64,000 nt of DNA from Pleurodeles waltl (taxonomy: Eukaryota > Chordata > Amphibia > Caudata > Salamandridae). The notes beneath the pieces are model-generated. The model searched no databases. It was not told the DNA's origin and saw only the letters and a list, made by a program, of their open reading frames with translations. Position numbers and translations under genes: made by a program. Positions within the stretch are counted from its first letter, which is position 1. Every line of letters begins with the position of its first letter. Of this stretch, positions 1 to 11,769 are shown one piece after another. Where the stretch lies: the NCBI RefSeq assembly GCF_031143425.1, contig NC_090445.1:1578742049-1578806048 (forward strand), read 5' to 3'.

Positions 1-249
1 ATTACACTCAAATCCCATGGTACCAGCTCCAGTGAAAATCAGAGCACACAAAATAAGAAGCTAGCTCACAGGACCATAACAAACATCACCCATAACTACA
101 GCAAACTCTCATTGGTATTATCCATTCCATAAAAAAAAAAAAAATGAATATGTGTATTTAAAATGAGTAAAAAATGATCACTATATTTGATCAACATTAT
201 TTTTAGAAAAAAGATGACGAAATAACAATTTATATTTGAAATAATCTTG

Positions 250-2700
250 AATAATATTAATACAACCACCACTCAGCCACAAGATCTGCAGACAAGATAA
301 ACTTCTGAAACTGGGAGGCGGAATCGCCTTCATCCACAAAAATGAGATGAGCTCCACAGACATGTCAGTCTCCAACATGGAACACCTGTTGTTCAAGCTC
401 CAAGCCACAGCCAACTTTCACCCTGAGAGGAATGCTCATCTACAGACCCTGGAACTGTGCACCAACCTCAGAGACATGAACTTTTACCTAGAAGACCACA
501 GATACCTCAAGTCAAAAGCACTCTTCCAACACTTTGGAAGCCTGGGCCTTCCCCAATGAGGAAAGGATCTACCCATGTATCAGGACACATTCTACACCCT
601 ATTTTCATCACCTTTGACAAAATCTGAACTGACAGGCCCACAGCAGTATCCTAGACAGACCATGCCCTTGTCAACTTCAGCATTTACCCATACCAGTTAA
701 AAGCATACACACCACCACAAGACCAGCCTGCTGAAACCTGAACAGTATCACTAGCAAGGACCACTCTCAACACCCACTGACCTGAACCCAGCAATAGCCT
801 CTCCAAAGCCATTAAGAATTTCAACAATTGGACCAGCTTCTGCCCTGTGGAAGATGATTTTGAAGGCAGCATTAACATAAGCAAAGAAATCTTCATGATT
901 GTGAAGGATTGTTATCTCACCAGGGCCGTCTCGAACTTGATCATCCATTCGCAGGACCTATGCAACTATCTTTCCCAGTCCGTCAACAATAAAACCACCA
1001 CCATTGACAGCAAATTCAACCAACACCTGAACCCCACAGTCCTTGCCAAATGCCTGCTGGTCCTTTCCAAAGAAATAATGCTAAGCACATCACCCCTGAA
1101 GAAACCACTGCCACCACTTAGGAACCTCATCAGACCCCTTTCCGCACCATACCTACTCCAGAGGATTGCAACCCATCAGGACCATGATCATACCCATTTT
1201 GAAGGCCTCCACCTCTTATGTGATCCTCTCAGGTGCTTGAAAATATGTAGCTGTCCTCCCATTGTGGAAAAAACCCTACGCAGACTCTTCAACATTTGCC
1301 AACTACAGACCGAATTCCCTGCTAGCATTACTAGCCAAGGTCTTGGAAACAAATCATCAACAGTCACCTTAATGTGTACCTTAACAACCACCAACTCCTT
1401 GACATTACTCAGTCTAGTTTTAGACCCAACTACAGGACAGAAACTGTCTTTATAACATGCTCAGATGACATCCACATGCCTCTGGACAGAGGAGACACGG
1501 CGGCCCTCATTCTCCAGGACCGCTCCACAGCTTTTGACATGGTCTGCCACCTCATCCTCATCAAATGCATAAACAACAATGAAATCCAAGGACACACACT
1601 CCAATTGATCTGCTTCTTCCTGACTGGAAGGACCCAGTCAGTCAGCTTGGCACCATACACCTCAGACACCAATGACCAGATCTGAGGAGTTCTGCAGGGA
1701 TACTCTCTGAGCCTGACCCTCTACAATGAATAAATGATCCCTCTAAACAGCATCATCTGCTCTCAAAACAAAAATGTCTTCTCCTATACCGATGACACGT
1801 AACTCAGTCTCTTCCTCACAGAGAAGACACCCAATGCCTAATCAAGTTCAGTGCATGCATGACTTAAATCGCTTACTAGGTGAAGGCCATTTGTCTGAAA
1901 CAAGACCGACAAGGCTGAAATTGTGATTTTCAGGAAGAGAACTTAATTGTGTGACTCCAACAGAGCTAGGACTCACAACCGTCCCAAGAACCTCAGGATA
2001 CTCATTCACAGCAAACTTGACATGACCGCCCAAGTCAACACACTCATGCTTTCATACCCTGAAGATAACAAGGAAGATTTTCAAATGGCTCACATTCAGC
2101 ATCTGGAAGACCACCATGCATGCCATTGTCACAAGCAAGCTGAAGTAGGGGAACATCCTCTGTGCTAGGATGAAGAAGACACTCACTAGAAGGTTACAGA
2201 CTATTGAGAACTTGCCAGCCAGAATCACTCTCAATCTCCCTTGCCTCCACACTCACATCACACCACACCTGAAAGAGTTGCACTGTCTCCCTATACACAA
2301 ACAAGACAATTCAAACTACTCACCCGTTCATTCAAGGCACTACATAATATGGGCCCAGCATACCTTAACAATAACATTTGCTTTCACAAACCCTCGGACA
2401 CCTCCACTTGTCTGGACTTGCACTTGCACACATCCCACTCATATGGAAAACCAGATCTAGTAAGTGTCTTTTTCTATATCTCTCCCATACTGTTGAATGA
2501 CCTGCTGCTACAAATAAGATCCTCCTCCTTACTTCGTGAATTAGCCACAAAGCTGAAGACCTGGCTTTTGAGTAATTACACTAGGTCTGAAGTTTGGCTA
2601 GGCTCACGCCTGCTCATTTCCAGGATACCCTCCTGGGTGATAGTGCACTCTACAAATCTGCATAACATAATACATTTCAGATACAGAAATACATTCTAGC
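250..2700 (+). pseudogene. Degenerate L2/CR1-type LINE (endonuclease and RT remnants)
   Basis: Remnant of a non-LTR retrotransposon read in shifting + frames. Around 300-560 the translation GGGIAFIHKNEMSS matches the start of an apurinic-type endonuclease domain. Around 1370-1690 a frame reads as the RT fingers and palm (FRPNYRTE, then STAFDMVCH in the position of the AFDxVxH motif, then LTGRTQSVSL). A YTDDT catalytic box lies near 1780-1805 and is followed at once by a stop. From 2170 to 2600 the C-terminal block typical of L2/CR1 ORF2 is visible (LHCLPIHK, LLTRSFKALHNMGPAYL). Many stops and frameshifts show it is dead. The family call rests on motif order and C-terminal pattern; L2 versus CR1 cannot be settled by eye. 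The 5' part of ORF2 and any ORF1 are missing. Confidence 0.8.
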
Positions 2701-3890
2701 TAAAATTTAGAATGAGAAAATACATTCATCTTGGACCAAATGAATTGATACGAATTACAGCCAACTGCTAAAAATTTATAGTACACAGCATTGGAATAGC
2801 TTACGTAAAATTTTCTGTGCTGCATATTTCATCCACCCTTGAGTTATAACGTTCTCACTCTTCTCTTCCTCCTTGCAAGAATTAATATGCTGTCCCATGG
2901 TTTTAGTTAGAAAGCTGGCAGAAGTGGGGACTGTTCATGCAGCGCGGCTTCAGAGGATGACTGAAAAGGAATTCAAACCATTTTTAAGGACTTGTGATGC
3001 TGCTAAATGACAAGGTAATTTTAAAGTTGAGTGCCAGATTTGGTCTGTACCTGATTATTCCATAGCGATATAAGCTGCATTTCACTGATGTGGCCGAAAA
3101 AGCTAAAACATGCCTTGAATTGCGTGCATTTCTACTTAGAGGCGACGCGATTTATAAGTTCAGGCTTGAGTGTTCCTTTGTTCCTTATGTGGGTGATGGA
3201 GATTGACTTACAAATGATTATCCTTACCTTTAAAGAAAGAGACAAGATATACAAAGATGCAATGTAAAACACGAGTACAAACGTATAGTTCAGACTGACT
3301 GCAGCATTTTCACACATAGCAGAGCATACTGTGACACAAGTTAACAATGAGACTCACTGATGAAACCTGACAAGGGTTTGTTTTATATGGTCTGCCATTT
3401 GCATTTGAAGAAGATGTTGCCATGCCATTTGGGATGGACTGTCCACTTTAGGGTGAGGCCGAAACTGATTGGAATATTGTTTTTCCTTTCTGTAATTACA
3501 CAGAGAGGTTACAAACCTATGTAATGGAAAGTTTCTAAGTAATTAATAGAGCTTCACAGCCATTAGAGATTTTCCAAACCATCTCTTTTTTTGTTGTGTA
3601 AATGAATCTCGTAAAGTGTGAAAGTATGCCTAGACATGAATTTTTCTGCTTACTGAGGTATAAGGACTCAATCTGCACCTTACTGTTGGTGCCTAAGTCC
3701 AAACATGTCTGTGATACAGTCTGTCCTCATTCAGAGAAGAGAAGAGCATTTTGGGCTAGTAATATAGAATATAGAATTGGGCTCACAACTGATTTGCTAA
3801 TATTGGCACTAATGAGCTAAAAAACGATAAAACAAAACATGCTTAAATAGCTACTAACGGTTCAGATATGTTCAAGGATTTCTACACATT
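2701..3890. other. No recognisable feature
   Basis: About 1.2 kb of AT-rich DNA with only short, unrelated open frames on both strands. No splice-flanked exon, RNA gene or terminal repeat recognised. Confidence 0.5.
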
Positions 3891-3893
3891 CTA

Positions 3894-4567
3894 GGGCAAG
3901 ATGTAGAAAGGGTTTTACGCGTCGCAAACAGTCGCTGTTTGCGATGCGCAAAACCCACATCGCGATGCCCATTCCCATTTTGCGAGTCGGTAACATGGCT
4001 ACCGACTCGCAAAACGGGACTGCGAGTTGCAAATAGGAAGGGAAGGGGTGTTCCTATTTGCTTTGTGACCACGAACGCGGTCGCAAAGCAATCGCAGTTA
4101 CCACCAGTGTCACACTGGTGGTAACCCATTCACAAAAGGGAAGGGGTGTTCCCCATGGGACCCCTTCCCCTTTGTGAATCTCCTTGAAAACATTTTTTCA
4201 GAGCAGGCAGTGGTCCCATGGACCACTGCCTGCTCTGAAAAAATGAAACTGACACGTTTCATTTTTAAATTTTGTAATGCATCTCGTTTTCCTTTAAGGA
4301 AAACCAGCTGCATAACAAAAAAAAAAACTGCTTTATTTAAAAGCAGTCACAGACATGGTGGTCTGCTGTCTCCAGCAGGCCACGATCCCTGTGAGTGCTG
4401 CGAGTCGCAAGGGGGTCGCAAATTGCGACCCACCTCATTAATATTAATGAGGTGGGCGTTTGCGACCCCCTTGCAACTCGCAGATGGTGTCAGGGACACC
4501 ATCCTGCATCCTGCATTGCAACTCGCAATTTGCGACTCACAATGCAGGATTTTTCTACATCTGGCCC
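3894..4567 (+). repeat. Multi-hairpin palindromic element, copy 1
   Basis: Terminal inverted repeats begin gggcaagatgtag and end ctacatctggccc, flanked by a CTA direct repeat (3891-3893 and 4568-4570). The interior is a chain of consecutive palindromes instead of coding DNA. Examples: 3910-3956; 3974-4018; 4099-4127; a 26-bp-arm, 3-nt-loop inverted repeat at 4191-4245 centred on a CCATGG; and 4399-4482, whose centre is an AATATT flanked by CCACCTCATT and its complement. No transposase is encoded, so this is a non-autonomous element. The 3-bp flank suggests a DNA transposon making 3-bp target duplications (PIF/Harbinger-like); that is inference. Copies 2, 3 and 4 in this window share the same hairpin order. 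Confidence 0.75.
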
Positions 4568-4772
4568 CTATTTCTTTCTCTGAATAATGATGTAGGAATA
4601 TGAAGAGAGTATAAGGTGTTCTATTGGAGGTTTTTCCCTTGAGAACGGGAGTGGATCTCTTATGGAGGGTGCCATGGCAGGAAATATATAGTATGTGCAT
4701 TTAAACAGTTCATGTAATGCCAAAAATAAAACCTATCACCCCTTTAAAGGAGATGAAAGCATTGGAGACATA

Positions 4773-5416
4773 GGGCCAGATGTAGGTAGCCTTTTGCGCC
4801 TCACAAACGGCGAAAAACGCCGTTTGCGAGGCGCAAAAGGCCTCACGCGATGCAGAAACACATTTTGCGAGTCGGTACCAACTCGCAAAATGTGTTTCTG
4901 ACTCACAAATAGGAAGGGGTGTTCCCTTCCTATTAGCGATTCGCGGTCGCAAATCAACTCGCAGTTACCATTCACTTGAAGTGGATGATAACGCATTCGC
5001 AAACGGGAAGGGGTCCCCATGGGACCCCTTCCCCTTTGTGAAAGCTCACAAAATCATTTTTTCAGAGCAGGCAGTGGTCCTCTGGACCACTGCCTACTCT
5101 GAAAAAAACCGAAACAAAATGGTTTTGGTATTTTTTCTATTGGCAGCTCGTTTTCCTTTAAGGAAAATGGTCTGCAAAGAGAAAAAAAAAACTGCTTTAT
5201 TGAAAAGCAGTCACGGACATGGTGGTCTGCTGTCTCCAGCAGGCCCCATCTCCGTGAGTGCCTAGACTCGCTATGGGGTCGCAAACTGCGACCCACCTCA
5301 TAAATATTTCTGAGGTGGGTCTTTGCGACCCCATAGCGAGTCGCAGAAGGTGCCTGAGACACCTTTCTGCATCGCGAATTGCAAGTCGCAATTTGTGACT
5401 TACCTACATCAGGCCC
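4773..5416 (+). repeat. Multi-hairpin palindromic element, copy 2
   Basis: Same family and same orientation as the copy 200 bp upstream. It begins gggccagatgtagg and ends cctacatcaggccc, with the same ordered hairpins. These include the cagagcaggcagtggtcc palindrome near 5060-5105 and the CCACCTCAtaaatatttcTGAGGTGGG hairpin near 5293-5318. No clear target duplication: the left flank is ACATA and the right flank is AAAAA. Confidence 0.75.
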
Positions 5417-7002
5417 AAAAACACTCACAAAAATACCACGATTTGTGAAATATCATTAGGTGCAGACTGCATCCTAGGTTTTAGCTTAGCTTAGGGTAAG
5501 AGCACCCAGCGCGGCGGAGTCTAATGCACTCCCAAATTACACTGATACACCGAACATTGTGTCCAGATGGTACTATTCATCCAGCTCTCATAGCACATTA
5601 ACCTTTGATGTAAATGTGCTCCTATAATTCTCTAGTTCTACCCAGCTTGTTTTTTGTACGTTGTACACATCAATACAGTGTTTGCCACAAGATTATACCC
5701 TAATCATGTGTTTCTAGTGGCAAGTCTGTGGGTTCTTCACTTAATGCCCTAATCCTTTAGCACATTTTGTTCCTTGTGCGACTTCTTTCCTACCTGGAAG
5801 AAACCAGCAGCATCCTCATTCCGCATAATCAAGGTGCACATTCCAGCCACCATTGTTTGTCCAAGAAAAATGGAAACAAGATGCTGCACTTTAATCTGAT
5901 TTTCTGTTTCATAACTATTCAGTGACTGGTGCCAGCTGGAATAGGTAGTGCTCAACCTGTTAGATAGTTTATAAGATTTAAAACACTAGTAGTGACACAA
6001 TATATTACTGATGCCACTGTGGGTTATGTAACAGGCATGCATTATTCTTTCACAGCACAACTGTTACTTCATGCTAACTCACTTCCCTAAAATCTGTACT
6101 GTTTAATGGGGCAAACATGAACTCATCAAACAAGCTGTCTACATCAGCCCACTAATTCCCAGGGGATTTTTTTTAATGAACTCTACATCTTGCTGCAATG
6201 TTATTGGCATTAGATTTTGCTCATAGTAAATACACAATCAACCCGTTATCAGTAGTACTGTTAGTTCATTGCAGGTATATGATGACTCAGTTCATTTGTA
6301 GTGTCCCTACATCTAGTATACCACATATACGCCAAGGGTACTGTGACAATTATACCAGACTCACACTCTAAGGGCCTGTGGTTTAATAAACACTGCACGC
6401 TTCATCAAAAGTCCCTGTGATTTCTTGAGACGTGGGGTCTTTACTTCACTGAAGATCCTCAAGGTTCAACTAACCCTCAAACCTTTGCCAAGGAACCCCA
6501 TGATTCCATGAACACTCAGGTTTCTGCGAGTAACACCTTTTGGGATCAAATGCGGCTATCCCCCCCCCCCCATATCCTGTTACATACTCCCAATATATTG
6601 CTAAAGATGGAGCTTCTGCCTGAGTGCCTCATTATTCCTGCTTCAATATCTATTAGCAGAGAGAATTAGTCACAACATTCCTAATTTTCTGCTGATCTTT
6701 ATAGAGACATGGAGCTTTTTCTCATGTTCTTTTCTTCATGTTCTTGTCCTTCATACATTACCCTACCCAATAATTTATGACAAGGGCACAATACTCTGTG
6801 AGTCCAATAGGTTTATGTCATGTTTTTGTTGAGAAAGTCCACAGTGCAGCCTAGATGTGGCAGGGTAGAGGATGCACTCAAAAGGTGCCATCATCTACAT
6901 TTGAGGGTGGCTACTACTCTCTAATGCCATTCAATGGAAGACTGATGGTTGGTTAGTGGCTGCTAGTTTTCAGTTTAGGGACACAAGGTTTTTTATCTGA
7001 TG
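5417..7002. other. No recognisable gene; poly-C tract
   Basis: No coding potential seen. The only local feature is a 12-nt C homopolymer at about 6560-6571. The last 8 bases (6995-7002, ATCTGATG) are the target duplication of the following element. Confidence 0.5.
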
Positions 7003-7170
7003 CAGTGATGTAACTAAACTAGGGTGGGGTCTCCTGCAAAGGTCACGGAGGGGGCCCCCTCTGGACTCACTCAGGAGCTCTCAGGCTAGGGTGCTGTGCT
7101 GAGGGGGGCCCTGGAGCCTGGAGCCTCCCTCTGCACGGCAGGGGCTGCAGGGGCCTTTGTTACGCCAGTG
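7003..7170. mobile_element. hAT-type MITE with 8-bp target duplication
   Basis: A 168-bp element begins CAGTGATGTAAC and ends GTTACGCCAGTG, an imperfect terminal inverted repeat. It is flanked by a perfect 8-bp duplication, ATCTGATG (6995-7002 and 7171-7178). An 8-bp duplication with CA..TG ends is the signature of the hAT superfamily. The interior is GC-rich and non-coding. Confidence 0.8.
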
Positions 7171-7178
7171 ATCTGATG

Positions 7179-8190
7179 CCTCTGAAGGAGGACAGCTCTA
7201 CAGGCTCTTTCTGTAAAACACATGCAGTTTTCTACACTTGGGGTCCTTCCTTTTGCTCCATTGTGTGTAGTGTTCATTATGCTGTCTGTGACATGATTTA
7301 CGTGTGTGCACGGCTCTAAAATGTATGCAGGGTGAAATTCAACCAAGAACACTGTATATGCCTGCAGAAAGTGATGTTTCCACTCTAATTTTTCTGAATG
7401 CACATGGGAATAAAACAACGAGTGCTTTGCCTGTGTTTGGTGCTGAAGGTGGACATATCCCTACAGACTTTCAAAGAAAATGGAAAAGGGAGAACACCAG
7501 CCCAACAACCCCAAGCAATTGAATCTTCATTTTGGCGAATGTCCAAGATGTGGAAAAAACATTTTCCTTGAAACATCTAAAGAAATTTAACGAAAGGGGG
7601 CATGATGGACAAGAAAATGGCACAAGAAAATGCGCATGAAAAATGGGGCCATAGTAATGGAGGGGAAGTGATGAGGTTCTAGGTTAAAGTAGGAGAGCAA
7701 ATACTTGGGAATAGGCAGGGGTACGGGCACCAGGAAAAATGTAGAGGTCTAGGGGTAGTGATAAGGTGATATCACCAGTGAAAGAATACTGGGGTATAGA
7801 AAGGGCAAGAAGTAAGAGGACACAGACAGGTTAAAGAGTCTAGTCAATATATGTACTAGGGCTTAGGCATGGGCAGAGGTGCATGGGTAGAGTTAGGGCA
7901 AAGGTAAGATACAGGTAGGAGTTGAGGTAGTATTGTAAATGAAAAGTGTAAGAAATATGATTTTTAATATGGGGTGGGCATCTACCCACCCAAAGGAACA
8001 ATCTCAGCCCTTGTCAAGGTAAACACTCACAGTCACTAAATTACCCTGAGCTCAACCCCCTATTAGCTATCGCGTAGAGCTGACAAGCTTAACTTGTGTT
8101 TAAACAGTACCAAACCACTAAGAAAAGAGAAATGCAATACAATAATAATCTCAAACCAGTTTATCTCTTACTGGCACCAAATGTTAGAAT
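7179..8190. other. No recognisable gene
   Basis: Non-coding. Part of it (about 7640-7960) is purine-rich on the + strand without a regular repeat unit. Confidence 0.45.
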
Positions 8191-10955
8191 CCTTCATTTC
8201 TTGTCATAACTTCATTGTCCTTCATTTACATTTAGAAGATTAGCTGGACTGGGATACCAGAGGTTTCTTGTATTTTATGACTAGCTTCGGCTTGATCCAA
8301 AGTGTTAAATCTGCAACTCATAAAGCTGGGAACATATTAGATGGGATATTCTCTAGTCAAGTCAATTTGATCATCACCGGTAGCTTGCAGCATGATTGGA
8401 CCGATCATAGTCTGATTTCATTTTAGGTCCAGGAGGTGGGAAGGACGGAACACAGGCACAGCACCACCAAGTGCGTTAGAAACTAGGGTAAAATTGAAGC
8501 TGGGGAGTTTGCACTTGCCCTCGATAAATTGATGGAGAAGGGCTTGATGGGCTGAGGCTCACCAGCTGAGAGTTTTAATAGCTGGGTCCGGTCAGCTGTA
8601 GAAGAGGTGGTCCCCACTGAGGATTTTAAGGTCAAAGAACAAGAAAAAAACATCAGCGCCATGGTTTACATAGGAGGTCAAGGAGCTTCAAAGGCAGTGC
8701 AGGTGGTAGGAGTGTAAATGGAAACTGGCCCCTGAGCTGGGAGAGAAAACCAAACTTAGGGAATTGATTCTGAAATACAAATAAGCAATTAAAGAAGGAA
8801 AAGTAGGATTCTGCTCCCAGAGGATTAGGTCAGCCATTAATGTCCAAAAATACCTTTCAGCACAATACGCTCCCTTGTGTCGCCCCTCATGATTGAGAAC
8901 TAATTTTTTTGTGGTAAGGTAGTTGAGTCCTATAAAGAAAAATTTTGGAAGGTTCAACTGAGGTTTTCCTGCTCTTATTGATGGGTCTACCTATTCTGGA
9001 ACTCAGTTAGGCGAAGGGGAAGACAGGATAGCCTCAGAACCACTTACCCCAGTGGCCTAGCCAGATTCTCCCCACTGCCTGCAAATTAGATCAAGACTGT
9101 ACACACAGGGCTGGAAGGAGGCAGTTGTCATCACTCTGAAAAAGAAACCTGATGGGGACGCCAGCAACTTGAAAAATGTGCGTCCGATTTCTTTGCTGCC
9201 TGCAAAGATCTTGAAGTAGCATATAAACCAGGAACTAGCCATTTTTCTCCTGGATCGAGAACTCCTGGACCCTTCACACAACAGGTTTAGGAATAATCAC
9301 AGCACCAAATTGGCTCTCATTGCCACTTCAGATTTAATCTTCAGTCATGATCATCAGGGAGGAGCCTTCGTTATGAGTCTGGCGGTACTAAGATCGCCAG
9401 AATCATGGTGGCGATCTTACCGCTGCCAATGCAGCAGTCCGGCCTCCACATTATGACCGTAGTGAACGCGCTACAGTCGGACCGCCGGCACCCCCAGTTT
9501 TCACCTGTCGATGGCCTGGTGATGCTGGTGGTTTTAATCCGCCCTGTGGATTACGAGTCCCTTCTCTGCCGGCTTTTACATGGCGGTTGCACCGCCATGT
9601 CAAAGCTGATGGAGACAGGGTGGGGGGGTCCGTCCAGTTGAAACTCCAGTGAAACTCTGTTTCAGCCCGCTGGCCAAATGGGAAACTCGTAATTCAGGAT
9701 GGGGACGCGGGTGTTCAGCGGGCAGCATTCTCCACCCGCCAAACTCGTAATGAAGGCCTATATCTCCATCACTTATGGTGCAAAGGCTGCAGCAGGCTGG
9801 GCTGAAGGATGTGGCCCTTAAGTTGCTGGAGTCGTTCCTGTGCAATCGATCGATCTCAGTGAGTTGTGGTAAATTCTGAGCGGTCCAATTTCTGCTTCCT
9901 TGTGGAGTTCCCCAAGGGACATCCCTTAGCCCGACCTATTTAACTTGCACGTTGCCCCCCTGGCAAAACTGGTGAGCTCTTTTTGGTTCCAAGTTTTGTC
10001 CTATGTGGACAGTACCCAGATCATTGTCTCTATCTCTAATGACTGGGAAGAGGTGGTGGATAGGTTTCGGGCCTGTATGAGGGAAGTTAGCAGATGGATG
10101 AGCGAGGACTGGCTGAAAATGAATGGGGAGAAAACCGAGATCATGGTGTTTGGATTGGATAGCTCAATCTGGACTGAATGCTGGTGGCCAGATATTTGTG
10201 ACACTCTACCTATCCAAATAGCCACGGCCAAAAACCTGGGTGTAATGTTTGATAACACTCTGACTTTTGACACCCAGGTTAGTAGGATGGTTAGTTCTTG
10301 CTTTTGGACAATTAGAATCTTGAAGAAAGCTCTGCCTTTCTTGCAGAAAGAGCTCAGGTATCGGTGGGTCTTAGCTCTCATTACATTGTGATTGGACTCC
10401 GGTAATGCCCTGTATTTAAACATCAACCAAATCTTGTTAAACAAGCTCAAACTCATTTAGAATGCAGCCACACACTTGGTTTTGGGATTACCCAAACTTC
10501 CCTCAGTTAGGAAGGGTCTGAAGCATCTCCACTAGTTGCTGATAAGGAAACACGTGTCATTTAAACTGCTCTGCCAGACGTATAAAGCTCTTCACTCTCA
10601 GGGATCTAGCTATCTGCAGTGCACCCTAAACTGGTATGTTCCAAGTAGACCCTTGAGATCCGTGGAATGCTTCAAGGTAGTGGTGCCACGCTGCAAGAAA
10701 GCCAGGTGGGGTGATTATGCTTTTACAGTTGCAGCAGCCAGGTTGTGGAATTCCCTTCCCAATCAGATCAGGAGCTTGAATTCATACCTATTGTTTCACA
10801 AGCAACTTGAGTTTTTGCACTTTGATTCTTTTTGGGCCTGTTTTTGTAGTAGGTTTGTTTCCTTGAGTTATCACTGTTTGATCTGTTTCTCCTGTTTTCT
10901 GCTGCTTTGATGCCCCCTGGTTTAACATGCATTAGAAATACGAGAAAGAAAATAA
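8190..10955 (+). pseudogene. Second L2/CR1-type LINE, interrupted by a MITE
   Basis: From 8215 the frame carries endonuclease-like text (HLHLED, then GLIQSVKSATHKAGNILD near 8290-8345, then WTDHSLISF near 8400). The linker follows at 8660-9040. The RT begins near 9090 (GWKEAVVITLKKKPDGD, NVRPISLLPAKILK) and breaks off at 9364. After the inserted element it resumes at 9757 (LLESFLCNRSISVS, GVPQGTSLSP). A degenerate catalytic box, SYVDSTQ, lies near 10000-10020, and the C-terminal L2/CR1 block is at 10540-10800 (FKLLCQTYKALHSQGSSYL, RLWNSLPNQIR). The 3' end runs into a GAAATAAATAAA-type tail near 10925-10955. Several stops and frameshifts make it non-functional. The stretch of RT between the two halves is partly lost. 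Confidence 0.82.
9365..9756. mobile_element. Palindromic MITE inside the LINE RT
   Basis: Terminal inverted repeats of about 21 bp (ccttcgttatgagtctggcgg at the left, its near complement at 9736-9756) bound a ~390-bp non-coding GC-rich segment. It sits between two RT blocks of the surrounding LINE, so it inserted after that LINE. No convincing target duplication resolved. Confidence 0.7.
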
Positions 10956-11075
10956 ATAAATTACAAAAATATAGTAAAACGTAATAAACAAAATTACATC
11001 AAAATGAGAACAATTGAGTAAGGGGAACCAGAATATGATTTTTTAAAGTTTTAAAACTTTGCATAAAAAGGTCCA

Positions 11076-11769
11076 CGTGGTTGTTGTTGTTGAGACGGGC
11101 CTTGCGAGGTCAAGAGACTCCGGAGTATGTTGATCCATGTTGTGGTCTGGGCGGTTTAGTAGGTTGATCGGGCGTGGTCAACGAGTTGGTACGTGTGTTA
11201 GGGAGTGAAAGAAACTTCGACTTCGGGCTTTGACAAAGATTCTAAGTGCACTAGAACAGATCATTGACAAGTTGAGAGTAGGTCTGCGGGTCAGATTTGC
11301 TTGCGAATGTGGGGACTGAGAAAGACGGAATAGCGGCCAGAGGCTAGTGAAGAGTCCCGAGGCTAGTGAAAGGTCCCTAAGGTCCTGAAGCGATTGTGTT
11401 ACCCTTCCTGTAGTAAACCGACAGATCTGTTTTATTTTTTGGTAGCTCGCAATATATGCAAGAAGTTGTTACGAGAGGAGGTGAGTGAAGGAAGACTAGC
11501 CGCGAGGCTTTGTCAGCCGCAGTGTGTGTGAGTGTGACGTCACTAAGAGCCGCGCTGGGATAGGTTGGTTGAAGAGAAGGGTCGCGCACGGATTGGACGC
11601 AGTCCGTGGGACTCGATTGGAAGGGGAAAGGCAGGTGAAGAGTATTCCGGGAATTAAAGTCACCTATTGATTACAAATTTTGTGGAATTAAAGTTACCTA
11701 TTGATTAAAGTTTTGTGGAATTGAAGTCAAATATTGGTTATAAACTTGGTTAAATAAAAGACGAGAAAA
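11076..11769 (+). promoter_or_regulatory. Retroviral 5' leader with splice donor and tandem repeats
   Basis: About 0.7 kb of GC-richer, CpG-containing sequence precedes the gag ATG. It holds a textbook splice donor, GAG|GTGAGT, with the junction after 11480, a reasonable donor for a spliced env message. Two short tandem copies of gaggctagtgaa lie near 11338-11374. Three imperfect 33-34-bp tandem units starting at 11651, 11685 and 11718 (core gaattaaagt..cctattgatta) end about 20 bp before the ATG. No 18-nt TGG-initial tRNA primer-binding site that I recognise is present. Confidence 0.55.

Noticed and set aside
4174..5428. Overlapping ORFs of 60-140 codons on both strands
   Set aside because: Produced by palindromes of the multi-hairpin elements, which give similar open frames on both strands.
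10985..11075. Candidate 5' LTR remnant (shared tgatttttta string and a gtcca end)
   Set aside because: Similarity to the 3' LTR end is limited to a few short strings in AT-rich DNA, far below what paired LTRs should show.
11076..11095. TGGTTGTTG-type stretch as primer-binding site
   Set aside because: It follows a CCACG that could pass for an LTR end, but does not match any tRNA 3' end I know and no LTR sequence precedes it.
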